In this document: one piece after another, positions 43,512 through 55,154 of the stretch
How positions within the stretch are numbered: position 1 is the first letter of the stretch
Layout: each line of letters begins with the position of its first letter
Assembly (NCBI GenBank): GCA_016271365.2
Contig: CM057450.1
Span: forward strand, 1,808,669,967-1,808,733,966
Source of the DNA: Neoceratodus forsteri
Taxonomy: Eukaryota; Chordata; Ceratodontiformes; Ceratodontidae
Direction: 5' to 3'
Length of the DNA: 64,000 nucleotides
Position numbers and translations under genes: made by a program
Notes under the pieces: generated by a model
Database searches by the model: none
Told to the model about the DNA's origin: nothing
The model's input: the letters and a program-made list of their open reading frames with translations, nothing else

Positions 43512-45190
43512 CTGGCTGCTGGTGCAGAGTCATGCTATGCATCTGTGAGACAAGCAGGAGGGCAGCACTCACATCAGGGGAGGGGAGAGGACCAACAGGA
43601 AGAGAAAACCCTAGCTGCCATCTATGTGATGGTTGATACACTCAGGCTCTGCACCATGAACACCTACCTCTGCATCTGGATTCTGGCAGCTCAGGGGGTG
43701 GGGGTGAAGGATGTCCCTCCCCCAGACCCCGGCCACAGAGGGGAGAGTTGTGGAGATAACAAAGGTGTCAGGTGAGTATTGAATTTGCTTGGGTTGTAGC
43801 CGAGACCTGAATACAGTAAATGTCTAAAGAATGAGGGCAGCTGGGCTGGGAAGAAAACTCTATGAAGAAAAAAGAATGGAGTAAAATACTGGGTGATGTG
43901 CGTTTGTTGATGCATGCACAACTGTCTATGTTCGTGGCCACCTATGTCTCCAAGAAGCCCCCCTCTGGACCATACTGACATAGTCACAATCTCAGTGCTG
44001 GCACTAAGTGGTCACACAGGCTACTTAACACCAACTATTGGGATCAGGAATAGTGCCCCTGGACCACTTAGTAAGCTGGTCAAGTTTTGGTGAATGCTAG
44101 GTTAGATGTACCGTGTAATGTTAAAGCTATCTTGATCATAATGTTTACATTTAATGAAAGCTGTTTCTAGGAACAGAAAATGAACCTGTTGCCTTTTCCT
44201 CTAAGATTACATCATTTACTGTATTTGCAAAAACCACTTCTGTTATAAGGAAATCAGAAAATTAGAAAGGGAGATCCAGAACAAGAAGTGATTTGTTTTG
44301 TTCAGTTACAGGAAAGAGAAAAAAAAATAGTTTGGGACTTTTGTGCAATAAAAGGCGTGGTCTCATTTACAATAAAAATCCCTTTCTTTTAAAATTGTTG
44401 GCCCATAGTGTTTAGGTACCTTTGTATGGAGAAAGATCGTAACTCAGATGTCCTGAACTACTCGCTGTAATCCTGCTCCCATAACAGCATTTTGATGATG
44501 CTAAGAGGGGAAACAGGTGACAGCATGTTCCAGGCAGGGAATAACAGAACTGGGATGGGGGCTCTTTACAGTAGCATTAGCAACTTAGCAGCACAACTGT
44601 CACTTTTGGTGGCAGTATTTTGCTAATATTTTACCCCCACCAAAAAAAAAGTCAGTGTTAGCCTGCTAGGTGACATGATGTTTCTGCAAACAACTCCCTC
44701 CCCCCCACACACACACACAACAATTCTGCAACTGTCTCCTAGAATACAGTATAGCTCTGTTCCACACTTAATGTCATCAGATTGCTGTTTTGGGGGAAGG
44801 GCTACAGGCAGCACCACAGAACTTCTAATATACACTCTCTCTGTACATAGGTACATAGTAGCTTAACCACTGGCTGAAAAAATCTAAAGAAACCCTTCTC
44901 TAGACCTGGGGACAGGCAACACCTTGGAATGACTTGCGTGCTCCAGGGGTGTCAGCTGCTCACAGGCACTACACTACCAGGCTCTCTCATTACTTGTAAT
45001 GCACTTTGGGAAACAGTGTGTTAGAAAGGAAAAACACTACATAAATACAAGTTCTACTTCTTTTCTTTAAGTTTAAAGGAAACATACACGTAGCTTTTTC
45101 TTTTTCATTATAACTGAAAACGTAGGTGTATATCTGTAGTCTTTTTAATTTTCACACTGAACTGTTTCTTGCGTGCCTATTGTTCATTTG
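43512..45190. other. No gene recognised; SINE/LINE-like tail near end
   Basis: At 44995-45056 the text gtaatgcactttgggaaa...aacactacataaatacaag resembles the conserved 3' tail shared by several vertebrate SINEs and LINEs (GxAAxGCxCTTTGxG...GCxCTATATAAATxxAA). Nothing else identified. Confidence 0.35.
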
Positions 45191-45195
45191 TTTAT

Positions 45196-45386
45196 CAGGG
45201 TTTTATTTAACTCCAAAAATTGATTAGCGTTTTGCTCATAAAAGTGCTAAAACATTGTGAAAATGCATAGCACTTGCTTCACTGTGTTTAACAAGCATAA
45301 CACTACTAGAAAACATATATACATACTTTCTGTACAGTTAGCATTGTCCCAAGAAAAAAACTGCTAATCAATTATTTAAAACCCTG
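45196..45386 (-). mobile_element. 191 bp MITE, second copy
   Basis: Same element and length as 8844-9034, opposite orientation, about 90% identical by eye. Flanked by TTTAT at 45191-45195 and 45387-45391. Ends CAGGGTTTTATTTAA and TTATTTAAAACCCTG. Confidence 0.85.
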
Positions 45387-45394
45387 TTTATTGA

Positions 45395-46600
45395 TGAATA
45401 TCGGATAACACCTTTGAGTCAAAGACTCCTTTACAAAGGTTCCATGTCATTAAACAAAACAGAGACAACAGTGACCAAAGTAACAAGTAACATAATAATT
45501 ACAGACAATGGTTACAGAATGGTTACAAAATGTTTACATAGTAAGACAATATAGCAGCTGAGAATAGAGAAACAGTGCTGCTAAACAAAGGTGCAAAGTG
45601 CAAAAGGTTGCAGATACAAGCATACACTTCAGGGCGATGGTGCTAGACATGCCCAGGTGGTTATTCGCTGGCCAAGGCTGGACAGAGAAGTCCACTGTTA
45701 CGGTATAGGCATGCCCAAGGGTGGCTGGACCAGTGTTAGGTCCATAGTCGTGGAGGGTGGGGTGGGAGGATGGAAGGTAGGTTAGGGGCAGTCACAGACT
45801 GATACCTGGGTGATTAGGTCTCTTAGCAGGGACTTGAACCGACCAAGTTTGGGTTCAGTGAGGAGGGAGTTTGGGAGTGAGTTGAGCCAGTATGGGGCCA
45901 GATATCGAAAAGTTCTTTGGCCCGAGGTGGTATTGCAGCGAGGTACCCTGAAATGGATTGTTGCTGATTGCCGTGTGAGGCGGGTAGACAGTGGCGCCTG
46001 AAGTAGTGGGAAGGGAGCAGGTGGTAGTAACCCTGATGTAATTTTCTTAGTGATGAGGCAGGCCTGGTATTTTAGCCTCCCATCAAAGTTGAGCCAGTTT
46101 GTCGAGGCGTAAAGGGTGCAGGTATGTGTAAGCCTAGCACAGCCTGTAGCAAGTCTGCAGGCCTTATTAAGGGCCAGTCTAATCTTGTGTAGGTGTGTGT
46201 TGTCGGCTGCACCATAGATGATGATTCCATAGTCTATTAGAGATAGAACAGATGCAGAGATGGCTAGGTGGAGAGATTCTGGAGGGAGGCAGTGCTTATA
46301 GCAGTGAAAGAGACCAATACGTAGGTTGACAGCAGTGCTCAATGTCCGGATGTGGTCTTGGTAGGTGAGACCAGAGTCTAGGGTGATACCAAGGTATTTG
46401 AAAGTGGTAACCTGTTCAAGCGGGTCATTTAGTGAGTTCAGAATGAGCAAGGGTTGTCCTAGGTTTTTGTTTTGGGGGTGTGCAAGCATCATGGATTTCG
46501 TTTTTTTTGTAATGAAACAGTGTTTGTTTATTTTCTGTTTTTGGGATCCCTTATTAATGTTGATTTTTTTCTGACAGATATTGATTTTTTAATTACCAGT
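45395..46600 (-). pseudogene. L2/Jockey-type LINE, RT C-terminal third and 3' UTR
   Basis: A clean 236-codon minus-strand frame (45782-46492) contains FKYLGITLDSGLTYQDHI (the thumb-side YLG motif), VLSLIDYGIIIYGAA, LNKACRLATG and, near the end, RTFRYLAPYWLNSLPNSLL then RFKSLLRDLI. These follow the palm of non-LTR RTs and form the usual C-terminal domain. The catalytic aspartates lie upstream and are absent; the element is 5' truncated near 46600. The 3' side carries the CCTTTGAGTCAAAGACTCC block shared with 42830. Lack of stops suggests a fairly recent insertion. Confidence 0.7.
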
Positions 46601-46659
46601 TGGTTCCACAGTCCACATCCAAGTTAGTATCCAATCATATCCAAGGTACTTATTGCAGT

Positions 46660-46737
46660 GACACAGTAGGTAGGGAATACAGGGCAGGCTAGGTGGGCCA
46701 AGAGATCCTTATCTACCAACAACTTCTATGTTTCTAC
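46660..46737 (+). pseudogene. CR1 3' terminus only
   Basis: GGCTAGGTGGGCCAAGAGAT followed by CCTTATCT and ttctatgtttcta is the CR1 3' end in sense orientation. Confidence 0.7.
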
Positions 46738-47139
46738 CTACTTACACAGTCCATTCTAGTTCCATATAATGCCTTAATTCTAATTTATCTTGGGTGTGAT
46801 GCTCTGATTCCAGAGAAGACCATCCCTTGGTGTGCATACTTTGATATGGATAATACAGTTCTCCACCTTCCTCTCGCCTTGATCACCCCCAATGATCTCC
46901 AGAACCGTGTCCCGTCTCTGTATAAGAATCTCTTCCCATCATGATTAACCACACCTTGCAATCAAACTCTCTCACTTAAAATTAACTCTTCCTTTTTCTC
47001 TATCAGTGTCATGCTCTTTCTGTTTCTCAACTTTGCTCCTTCAGTCTCCCCTTCCTCTGTAACATTTTTATGAAAATGATCTTTTATCATATCTTGATTG
47101 ACTGCTACTGTAATATTCTTGACTGCTTTCAATCTGGTT
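46738..47139. other. No gene recognised
   Basis: C/T-rich sequence between two plus-strand CR1 pieces; no frame with family features. Confidence 0.35.
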
Positions 47140-47870
47140 CAAGCCCTGGTCACCTGCTGAAGTTTACTGATAACACTAAGGCCCTGTCCACGCTACCCCT
47201 CTGTAATGTTACAGAGTGCCCAAATCGTTACTGCAACAGTTTGTGTTTACACCTGTAACCTTACAGAAGGCGTTTTCGTAACTGTTGTTGAAACCACATA
47301 TGAGGTGGTTTCAACAACGGTTATGAAACCAGTTACACCTCAGTAACGTTACCGGGCATAGTGTGGACGTGTGGCACCGGTCCCCTAGTGCAGCATGAGT
47401 TGAATTGTGGGATCGGGTGCCATGGTAATGGTCGCCTGGCTCCCGAAGTGTGGACCTGTGATGCCGGTCCCGTAACAGAAACTGCGGCAGTGTGGACACA
47501 CTACACTGCTCCCCGGTTGTAATGGTTTCAATCCATTACGGGGTCTGAGTGGTGCAGTGTGGACGGGGCCTTAATTGGCAAGAAGAGTGAACACAGCTGA
47601 GGGGGTACTGCAAGGGGATCTGAACACATTAGAAGTGTAGGATGAAAAATGGAGGCTTAAGGATTAAGGTGCAAAGCACTACACCTAGGAGCAAGGAATC
47701 TAGCTCATACATACACCCAGTGTGGTGCAACTGGCAGCAAAATCAAGACAAAGGAACTAGAGATAATTGTGGACAGTAATCTGAAGCCGGGTTGACAATG
47801 TGTTGCTGCAGTCAATAGAGCAAACTCAATGCTGGGATGCATCAGGAGGGCTGGAGAGACTAATAAATGT
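47140..47870 (+). pseudogene. CR1 RT fragment split by a MITE
   Basis: Before the MITE: LLKFTDNTK, a decayed version of the LFADDTK catalytic segment. After it: CKALHLGARN, KELEIIVDSNLKPG and AAVNRANSMLGCIRRAGET, equal to CKIMHMGHKN, ERDLGVIISDDLKVG and TAGKANRMLGCIGRASPAG of the 62 kb CR1. The MITE thus landed a few codons after the active site. Confidence 0.7.
47180..47570. mobile_element. PIF/Harbinger-like MITE, second copy
   Basis: Ends GGCCCTGTCCACGCTAC and CAGTGTGGACGGGGCC. The same central hairpin as the 33.5 kb copy (TTGAAACCACATATGAGGTG). Flanks TAA at left and TTA at right, so the 3 bp duplication has decayed or the family prefers TWA. Confidence 0.8.
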
Positions 47871-47879
47871 CGTACCCAA

Positions 47880-48370
47880 ATGTCGCACCTTTCCAGATAA
47901 GCCTCCATCTATATTGCCACCACCTTCTCTATTACCTTCCCCAAAATGGGAAGGTTTGAGACAGGCCTAAGAATGTTGGGGTCCAATGATGGCATCTTTA
48001 AAAGGGGTTTCAAACTCCGCCCTTTTTAGTACAGCAGGGAACATCCCCTCTCTAAGAGATGACCCAACAATTTCTGAACTAATCAGGCTCCCCCTCCCAC
48101 AGTCGATAAGCAACTGAGTGGGCACTGGGTTCAATAAACAGTAGGTGGGATGCAGTCTCGAGATCACCCCCGAACACCTCCTCATCCAAAACTCAACAAA
48201 ACTCCACCCATGACAGCTGATTGCCTGGACCCTTCTCAGGAATAGCACTGCCAATCCATGAGAGGCCTCTTGAGGAGATCCTGTTCCGAATACAGGACAC
48301 TTTGGTGAGAAAGAACCGATTAAACGTTTTGCATTTTTCAGCAGAAAATAAATCTTTTGTACTATAGGGG
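47880..48370 (-). pseudogene. L2-type LINE RT fragment
   Basis: Minus-strand frame: TYCLLNPVPTQLLI, then EIVGSSLREGMFPAVLKRAE, the L2-type RT fingers segment (STCxLDPxPTxLL ... IINxSLxxGxxPxxLKxAxVxPLLK), then GPQHS and a SNLPxLGKV-like stretch in another frame near 47940. Frameshifted and truncated at both sides. Confidence 0.7.
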
Positions 48371-48444
48371 GGGATTACACAGCCTGTCTACTGTGTGAAA
48401 CAGTTGAGTGGTCTGTTCATTTTCTCACCAATCACCCTTAACAG

Positions 48445-48985
48445 GAAGGACAACTTACTCACCCTAGTAATGTTGTTTCTTCTTACTGGGATCACTCACT
48501 ATGTTTACACTTTATGCAGTCATCTCGGCTGACAGTGACGCCTCGAGATAGAACCTATGTAGATTTTAGAATTTGGAATGTAGGTTCAAACTCTGAATCC
48601 ACACTTCACTCTGGTTGTTGCTGAGATCTGTTTCCAAGCCAGAGTGAAGCAGCGGCTAGTGAAAGTAAAAGGCTACAAAAACATTTTCAGAAACCTTTTA
48701 TTCAAAGAATATTTTAGAAAACAAACCAATTAAATCAGACTTGTGAAAATGTATAATATAGACAATAACAGCAAGCATACAATTGTTAGTACTGCAATAG
48801 TAATGCTCAAGCAACCTCAATGAAAAAAAGGAAGGAACTGATTCTTATTTTTTTCAGTTTCTAGAAGGGGAGGCAGGGTTAGAGTGTAAACATAGTCAAT
48901 GATCCCTTAAGAAGAAACATTACTAAAGCGATCAATTTTTTTCTTCTAACCCCAGGAATCACTCACTTACTGTTTACACTTTATG
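48445..48985 (-). repeat. DIRS terminal/internal complementary repeats
   Basis: A block at 48455-48512 (taatgttgtttcttctta, atcactcactatgtttacac) recurs inverted at 48888-48930 (gtgtaaacatagtcaatgat, taagaagaaacattac) and again direct at 48940-48985 (tttcttctaacccc, atcactcacttactgtttac). Alternating inverted and direct copies of one end fit the split repeats and internal complementary region of DIRS elements. Confidence 0.65.
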
Positions 48986-49022
48986 GAGACTCAGCAGCAC
49001 CTTGGGAGGCTGGGCCCAGACC

Positions 49023-49256
49023 CTAGTTAGGAAAATGGTTCTGCAAGATAGCAGTTCCAAAACTGGCATCCCGTCTGGATTGTATGTCCAAACAGTAGTG
49101 TTTTGTGACAGTGTGCACTGTTTTCCAGTTGCTGCTCTGCAAATGTCTGATGATGGGATGCGTCTTGAGGATGCCACAGATACAGAGGTACTCCCTGTGG
49201 ACTGTGCCTTTAAGCTCTTGGAGGCATTTTTCAAGCTTTTTCATCGCAGAACTCAA
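49023..49256 (-). pseudogene. DIRS tyrosine recombinase C-terminus
   Basis: Two overlapping minus-strand frames together contain DICRAAT, WKTVHTVTKHYCLDIQSRRD and FGTAILQNHF. This fits the end of a DIRS recombinase, where the catalytic tyrosine lies in a HTFxKxYxLD-type motif. The arginine and first histidine boxes are not preserved upstream. Confidence 0.6.
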
Positions 49257-49420
49257 TGCAAAAGACTATCCAGCAAGAGATATATCTCTTTGTTGCTGGT
49301 TTGCCTCTGCCAGCCTTACCAGAGAGAACAAAAAGTTGGGTACTCTGGGACCTGGCCTCTTTTGTCTGGTCCACGTAGATAATCAGGACTTGCTTTAGGT
49401 CCAGGCTATGTAACTTTTCC

Positions 49421-50815
49421 TCACCTGAACTGGAGTGCTCTGGAAAGAGTACAGAGAGGGTCACTAACTGAGTCAAGTGGAATTCGGAGTCTGTTCGGGA
49501 ATGTTATTCTTCCCTGGGACAAAGTCAACAGATTGTGACTGTGTGGCAAGCTGCTTGGATTCTTGCTGGACAGGACCAGAAGCATTGAGTACCATGGCTG
49601 TCTGGCACAGGCTGTTGCTATCAGGATCATGGTTGCAGGTTCCCTCCTGAGTTTCAGGAGTACTTTTTGAATGAGTGGAAATAGTGGTAAGGCAAACAGA
49701 AACTTCCTTGTCCAGTCCAGTACCTGGGCATTTCTGGGACTGTCCCTCTGGCTGTTGATCTGCAACTAAACTGTGGGAGCTGATAGTTCTTCCAACATGT
49801 GAACAAGTACATTTTGAGAGTGCACCACCCTCTGAACACTGTAACCAGAACTTGCTGGTTTAAGGCCCATTCATGATTTCCCTGGCAGATTCTGCTTAGG
49901 GAATCTGCCAGGACATTGTCTTTGCCTGGCAGATGCACTGCAAATATGTTTGCTTCTAAGGAATATGCCAGGTCCTAGAGCATTGTTGCAGTTTTGAGGA
50001 TCTTGTTCCTCCCTGCTTGTTTATGTATTACATTGTTGGGGTGTTGTTTGTCCTGATTTGGCAGACTGACCCTGTAGCTGGGAGTAGAAAGACTGTATTA
50101 CTGGCATCATGTTCTAGTGACTCCTGTGGGCTCCATGTGCCGCTTACCGCGAGGTCCTGCACGTGGGCACCCCAACTCAGGAGTGAAGTATCTGTAGTAA
50201 GAATACTTGCTGGTGATTGCTGAAGGAAGGGAATGCCCTCCCTGAGGTTGCTTTCTTACTTCCACCACTCTGATAATTCCACTAGTGCTTTTGTCACTGG
50301 CACTATCTTTGAAAGTGGGTCCCATTTCTGAAACCAGTTGTCTCGTAAGTGGTACTGGATATCTCTCATTTGGAATCTGACCCATGGAACCACAGCTGTG
50401 GATGTGGCCATGTGCCCTGGAAACTGTAAGAAGCCTCTTGCAGGTCTTGGCTGACCTGCTGTGAAAGACTCTACTGTTGCTATCAAAGCTATAACTCTGG
50501 CCTGCAGAAGGAATGTTTTTCTCTGCAGGGTATTTAGTTCTGCTCCTATGAAGTCCAGTACTTGAACAGGCCCTAGCTGGATTTCTGCTGGTTTATCAAG
50601 AATCCCAGGTTTTTCAGTGTGCTTTTTATCAACTAAACTGAGCATCTTGTCTCTTATTCTGTTTTCCCTGAGACTAGCCAGTTGTCCAGGTGGGGGAGAC
50701 AACCATGACTTGTTTTCTTGGACGTGTTACCACAATAGACAAGCACTTTGTGAAAACTCTTGGAGCTGAGGTGAGACCACATGGGAGAGCTGTGAACTGG
50801 TCTTGACAGGTATGC
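49421..50815 (-). pseudogene. DIRS reverse transcriptase C-terminal half and RNase H
   Basis: From 50815 downward: FTALPCGLTSAPRVFTKCLS (RT motif before the active site), LDNWLVSGK (expected LDDWL, second catalytic aspartate changed to asparagine in this frame), VLDFIGAELNTLQRKTFLLQ, HMATSTAVVPWVRFQMR, then RNase H-like SWGAHVQD, YINKQGG and HLPGKDNVLADSLSR, then FPLIQKVLLKLRREPATMIL. The order and motifs are those of DIRS-type polyproteins. Several frame changes. Confidence 0.75.
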
Positions 50816-53530
50816 AGCTTAAACTACAAGTCACCAAACCACTCTCTCCTGGACTGGTCCCTTACTTCACACCCATATTGTATATACGCCTCAGGACTGC
50901 TACCAGATTCCCTAAGTGACCATCATACGATCTACTCAGTTAGGAAAATCCATCATCCCAAATCACCATCCCAAGAACCATCCTTCCTATATCCCTCAAA
51001 TCCTTGGACCTTGCATCTCTTTTATACGACCTGTCTAACATAAACTGGGCCTACATCCTCAGGGCAACCTCGATCGACTCTGCCTGAGAGTTTTTCAAGG
51101 ACAGGCTTCCCGCTGTCTGGAACTCACGTGCCCCTCTTTAACATGCTCGGGTGAGAGGCGCCCACCTGTCATGGATCTCTGCGGACTTTGTGACCCTCCT
51201 CAAAGACAGGGATGAGGCTTGGAAAGCCTCCAAGGTCTCTGGCTCTCCCGTGCACCTACAAAAGTATCGAACCCTGTGCAATGCCTGTACTAGACAAATC
51301 TGTAGGGCAAAGGCCAAATACTTTAGCGACACCTTCAACACCAACTTAAGCCAGCCATCAAAATTCTGGAAGACGGTTAAATCACCCTTCACCCCCTCCC
51401 CTTGCATCCCCCCACCCCTGCCCTCAACGTAGGTGGCTCCATGATTACTGACCTACTTGAAGTGGCCTCCCATTTCAACTCCTTCTTTACTGCTGCACCA
51501 CGGCACTATTGGCCTCCTCAATCCAGACCCATGAATCCTCCCCACCTCCCCCCAACAAAGTTCCTCCAGCTGGCACCTCTTTCGCCTTCCACCTTATTTC
51601 CCCTGCTGAAGTCTACAAAGCCCTACTTGCCCTTAATCCCACCAAGGGCAAATGCCCTACTGGCCTGGACTCCAAATTGTTATACTTGTTGGCTCCCGCC
51701 ATTGCCATCCCCCTGGTTTCACTCTGTAACCTCTCGTTCTCCCTTGCCGCTATCCCCACCGAGTGGAAGTACGCCACAATCATTCCATTTCCCAAAGGTG
51801 GTGACCCCTCTGCTCCCGGGAATTACCGTCTGATTTCCCTCCTACTTATCCTGGCTAAAGTCCAGGAACAATTGGTCCTCACACAACTTTCCTCCTATCT
51901 TGATTCCTCATCTTTTTTCACACCTTACCAGTCTGGCTTTAGGAGGTCCCACTCCACCACTACCTCTCTCCTAAGAATCACTGATTCCATCCATACTGGT
52001 ATCGATAGAGGCCTTATTACCTCAGCCATTTTTGTCAACCTGGCTAAAGCCTTCGACACTGTCTCCCACTCCCTTCTTCTATCCACGCTCGTGCCCGCAG
52101 AGCTCTCAAGCGGGGCCACCAGCTGGGTTCAGTCTTACCTAATAAGCAGATCCCAATTCATCAAAATTGGAAACGCCATCTCTGCCTCCCTCTCTGTTAC
52201 CTCTGGTGTACCACAAGGCTCAGTCCTTGGCCTGTTTCTGTTCTATATTTTCCTAAATTACCTGCTTTCTGTCTCCCCTCACACATCCATTCACATGTAT
52301 GCATCGGGCCCCTCGACATCCGATGTAGCAACCAGACTACAGCAGGACTTTAATGCAGTTCAGTGCTGGTTTCACTTAAATCAGCTCTTTCTAAATGCCA
52401 AGAAAACTGTCTCTATGACCTTTGGCAGAAGACAAAGACTTTTGAGGCTGCCCTCCAACCCATTTTTCCACACCCTGGATGGGACTACAGTTGAGACCTG
52501 CACCTCCAGCAGATATCTTGGAGTCTGGCTGCACCAGCACCTTGACTTCTCAGCACATATCAATGATATCCACAAAAAACTTCACTCCAAGCTGGTAGCA
52601 TTGTACTGTAATTGTGGAAGCATCCTACTGCCGTCTCGCCAAGCTATTATGTAGAAGATGATCCTCTCCATTTTCGACTACGGGGATGTAGTCTACAGTG
52701 CCGCCCCAAAGTCCACTCTAGCCAGGCTGGACCCCCTTTTCTATTCCTTCTGTTGCTTTGCCCCTGACTTCCCTCCAAAAAACTCATCATTGTGTCCTAT
52801 ACCGTAATCTTGACCTCCCCTCGCTGTAGGACCGGTGCCTCTCTCACAGTGCCACTCTCACGGCCAAATACTGGATGAAGTCCCTGCCTCCCTATCTCGT
52901 CTCTGTCCTGTCGGCCCCTACCCTCCAGGGCTACACACTAAGGAATAACGACTCGCGTCAACTGTCCATTCCATTCATAGCAACTGTGACAGGTCAGTCA
53001 GCTTTCACATATTGAATGCCTTAACTTTGGAACTCTCTCCCATTGGATATCCATCATGCCTCCCCCGGTCAGCACCTAAACTCCCTTCTCAAAAACATTT
53101 CTACCCCATCTGCACATGTACCTCAAGCGAGCCCATGACTTGGTAATGGGGCCACCAGAAAACGGTTCAATCCGTAACTTTCAGACATTTTTACCTAGCC
53201 ACATAATCTGACCTGTTAGAAATATGTGAACTGTTCATTGTCTCGTACAACTGCCATTGTACTGCACGTTACCTTGAATGTTTATCTTGTAAAGAGTCTT
53301 TTATAGTATATCAGTCATGCATTGTCCTAGACCTAGCTACTGTATTTTAACCTGTTATTATATCTCACTGTCATTTGACTTGTACATTTGCCAGCAGCAC
53401 TACACCCTACCTTATACACTTATCTTGACTTCTGTTTTGAATCTGTATTATGTGCCTGCACTCCCTCTCCCCCCCAAGGCGCATCTGGAATCGAGTGGTA
53501 GTCTGCTCAGCATGCCTTCCTGGTAAAACC
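50816..53530 (+). mobile_element. L2/Jockey-type LINE inserted in the DIRS RT
   Basis: Starts within the endonuclease C-terminus (LSDHHTIYSVRKI, about 50914-50952; Ser-Asp-His motif), continues through a linker with AKAKYFSDTFNTNL, a full RT frame at 51509-52654 and a C-terminal region to about 53100 (SLPLDIHHA-like), then a 3' UTR ending gcatctggaatcgagtgg, cctggtaaaacc and a (TA)n run. 5' truncated. Orientation opposite to the DIRS host. Confidence 0.75.
51509..52654 (+). pseudogene. LINE reverse transcriptase with destroyed catalytic box
   Basis: A 381-codon open frame: AFHLISPAEVYKALLALNPT, CPTGLDSKLLYLLAP, IPFPKGGDPSAPGNYRLISL, FTPYQSGFRRSHSTTTSLLR, VNLAKAFDTVSHSLLL, VTSGVPQGSVLGLFLFYIFL, then HMYASGPSTSDV where the family has xYADDTxxS, then NAKKTVSMTFG and RYLGVWLHQHLDFSAHI. 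RT motifs 0 to 7 are all visible. The YADD to YASG change removes both catalytic aspartates of the box, and LAKAFD replaces the usual LSKAFD. Long and open, yet inactive as a polymerase. Confidence 0.85.
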
Positions 53531-53706
53531 ATATGTATATATATATAGATATATATATATATATATAAAATACAAAATCACACATGCCCCCACAATGCAA
53601 AGCATCATGGGCTGCATATACCAAATCACCACAGAATGTTATGCTGGTCCAACTTTAAGCAGAATTGCATGGTGCCGAAGGCCTCTCCACAGTTTGCAAG
53701 GGTGCT

Positions 53707-53764
53707 AACAGAGACATAGACACGTGTTTAGTCACCAGGATCTCATCAGTATGCCTCGTCTGTT
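53707..53764 (-). ncRNA. Hammerhead ribozyme, degenerate
   Basis: Minus-strand unit. CTGATGA and ACACGTGTC are kept; stem II is disrupted (GATCC against GACT) and the core reads TAAA instead of GAAA. Confidence 0.65.
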
Positions 53765-54070
53765 TGACACCCCAGTGGAATGGACCAGCTACCCTAGAGG
53801 CAGTGTGCCTTGGATATGTTGTGGTGAACCCATTAAAATAAAAAACTATTTAAAGACAAAAGAACCTCTGTGCGTAAACACTGAGGCAAGGTTACCCCAA
53901 AGGGCATTTGGCTGGGAAGCCAAGTTTCAAGAAAATACAAAATCACATGCCCCCACAATACAAAGCATCATGGGCTGCATATGCAAATCACCACAGAATG
54001 TTATGCTGGTCCAACTTTAAGCAGAATTGCATGGTGCCGAAAGGCCTCTCACACAGTTTGCAAGGGTGCT

Positions 54071-54129
54071 AACAGAGAACATAGACACGTGTTTGGTCCA
54101 CCAGGACTCATCAGTATGCCTCGTCTGTT
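54071..54129 (-). ncRNA. Hammerhead ribozyme, GAAA to CAAA
   Basis: Minus-strand unit. CTGATGAGTCC and GTC are kept and stem II pairs, but the GAAA box reads CAAA, which removes an essential core guanosine. Confidence 0.7.
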
Positions 54130-54422
54130 TGACACCCCAGTGGAATGGACCAGCTACCCTAGAGGCAGTGTGCCTTGGATATGTTGTGGTGACCCATTAA
54201 AATATGAAACCCATTAAAAAATAAAAACTATTTAAAAGAGTGATTTTGTATTTTCTTGAAACTTGGCTTCCCAGCCAAATGCCCTTTGGGGTAACCCTTG
54301 CCTCAGTGTTTGCGCACAGAGGTTCTTTGTCTTTTAAATAGTTTTTTATTTTAATGGGTTCACCACAACATATCCAAGGCACACTGCCTCTAGGGTAGCT
54401 GGTCCATTCCACTGGGGTGTCA

Positions 54423-54484
54423 AACAGACGAGGCATACTGATGAGTCCTGGTAGGACGGAAACACGTGTCTAGTGTCTTCTGTT
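54423..54484 (+). ncRNA. Hammerhead ribozyme, one extra G in core
   Basis: Same fold, but stem II is followed by GGAAA instead of GAAA (extra base at the stem II/core junction), and stem I 3' strand reads TAGTGTCT instead of TATGTCT. Probably impaired. Confidence 0.75.
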
Positions 54485-54787
54485 AGCACCCTTGCAAACT
54501 GTGTGAGAGGCCTTCGGCACCATGCAATTCTGCTTAAAGTTGGACCAGCATAACATTCTGTGGTGATTTGCATATGCAGCCCATGATGCTTTGCATTGTG
54601 GGGGCATGTGTGATTTTATATTTTCTTGAAACTTGGCTTCCCAGCCAAATGCCCTTTGGGTACTTACCCTCAGTGTTTAGCATGAGGTTCTTTTGTCTTT
54701 TAAATAGTTTTTATTTTAATGGGTTCACCACAACATATCCAAGGCACACTGCCTCTAGGGTAGCTGGTCCATTCCACTGGGGTGTCA

Positions 54788-54849
54788 AACAGACGAGGCA
54801 TACTGATGAGTCCTGGTAGAGATGAAAACCGGTGTCTATGTCTTCTGTT
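54788..54849 (+). ncRNA. Hammerhead ribozyme, degenerate
   Basis: CTGATGA and GTC sites are kept, but stem II 3' strand reads AGAGAT instead of AGGAC and the GAAA is followed by ACCGGTGTC. Stem II cannot form properly. Confidence 0.7.
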
Positions 54850-55154
54850 AGCACCCTTGCAAACTGTGTGAGAGGCCTTTGCACCATGCAATTCTGCTTA
54901 AAGTTGGACCAGCATAACATTCTGTGGTGATTTGCATATGCAGCCCATGATGCTTTGCATTGTGGGGGCATGTGATTTTGTATTTTCTTGAAACTTGGCT
55001 TCCCAGCCAAATGCCCTTTGGGTAACCCTTGCCTCAGTGTTTGCGCACAGAGGTTCTTTGTCTTTTAAATAGTTTTTTTATTTTAATGGGTTCACCACAA
55101 CATATCCAAGGCACACTGCCTCTAGGGTAGCTGGTCCATTCCACTGGGGTGTCA

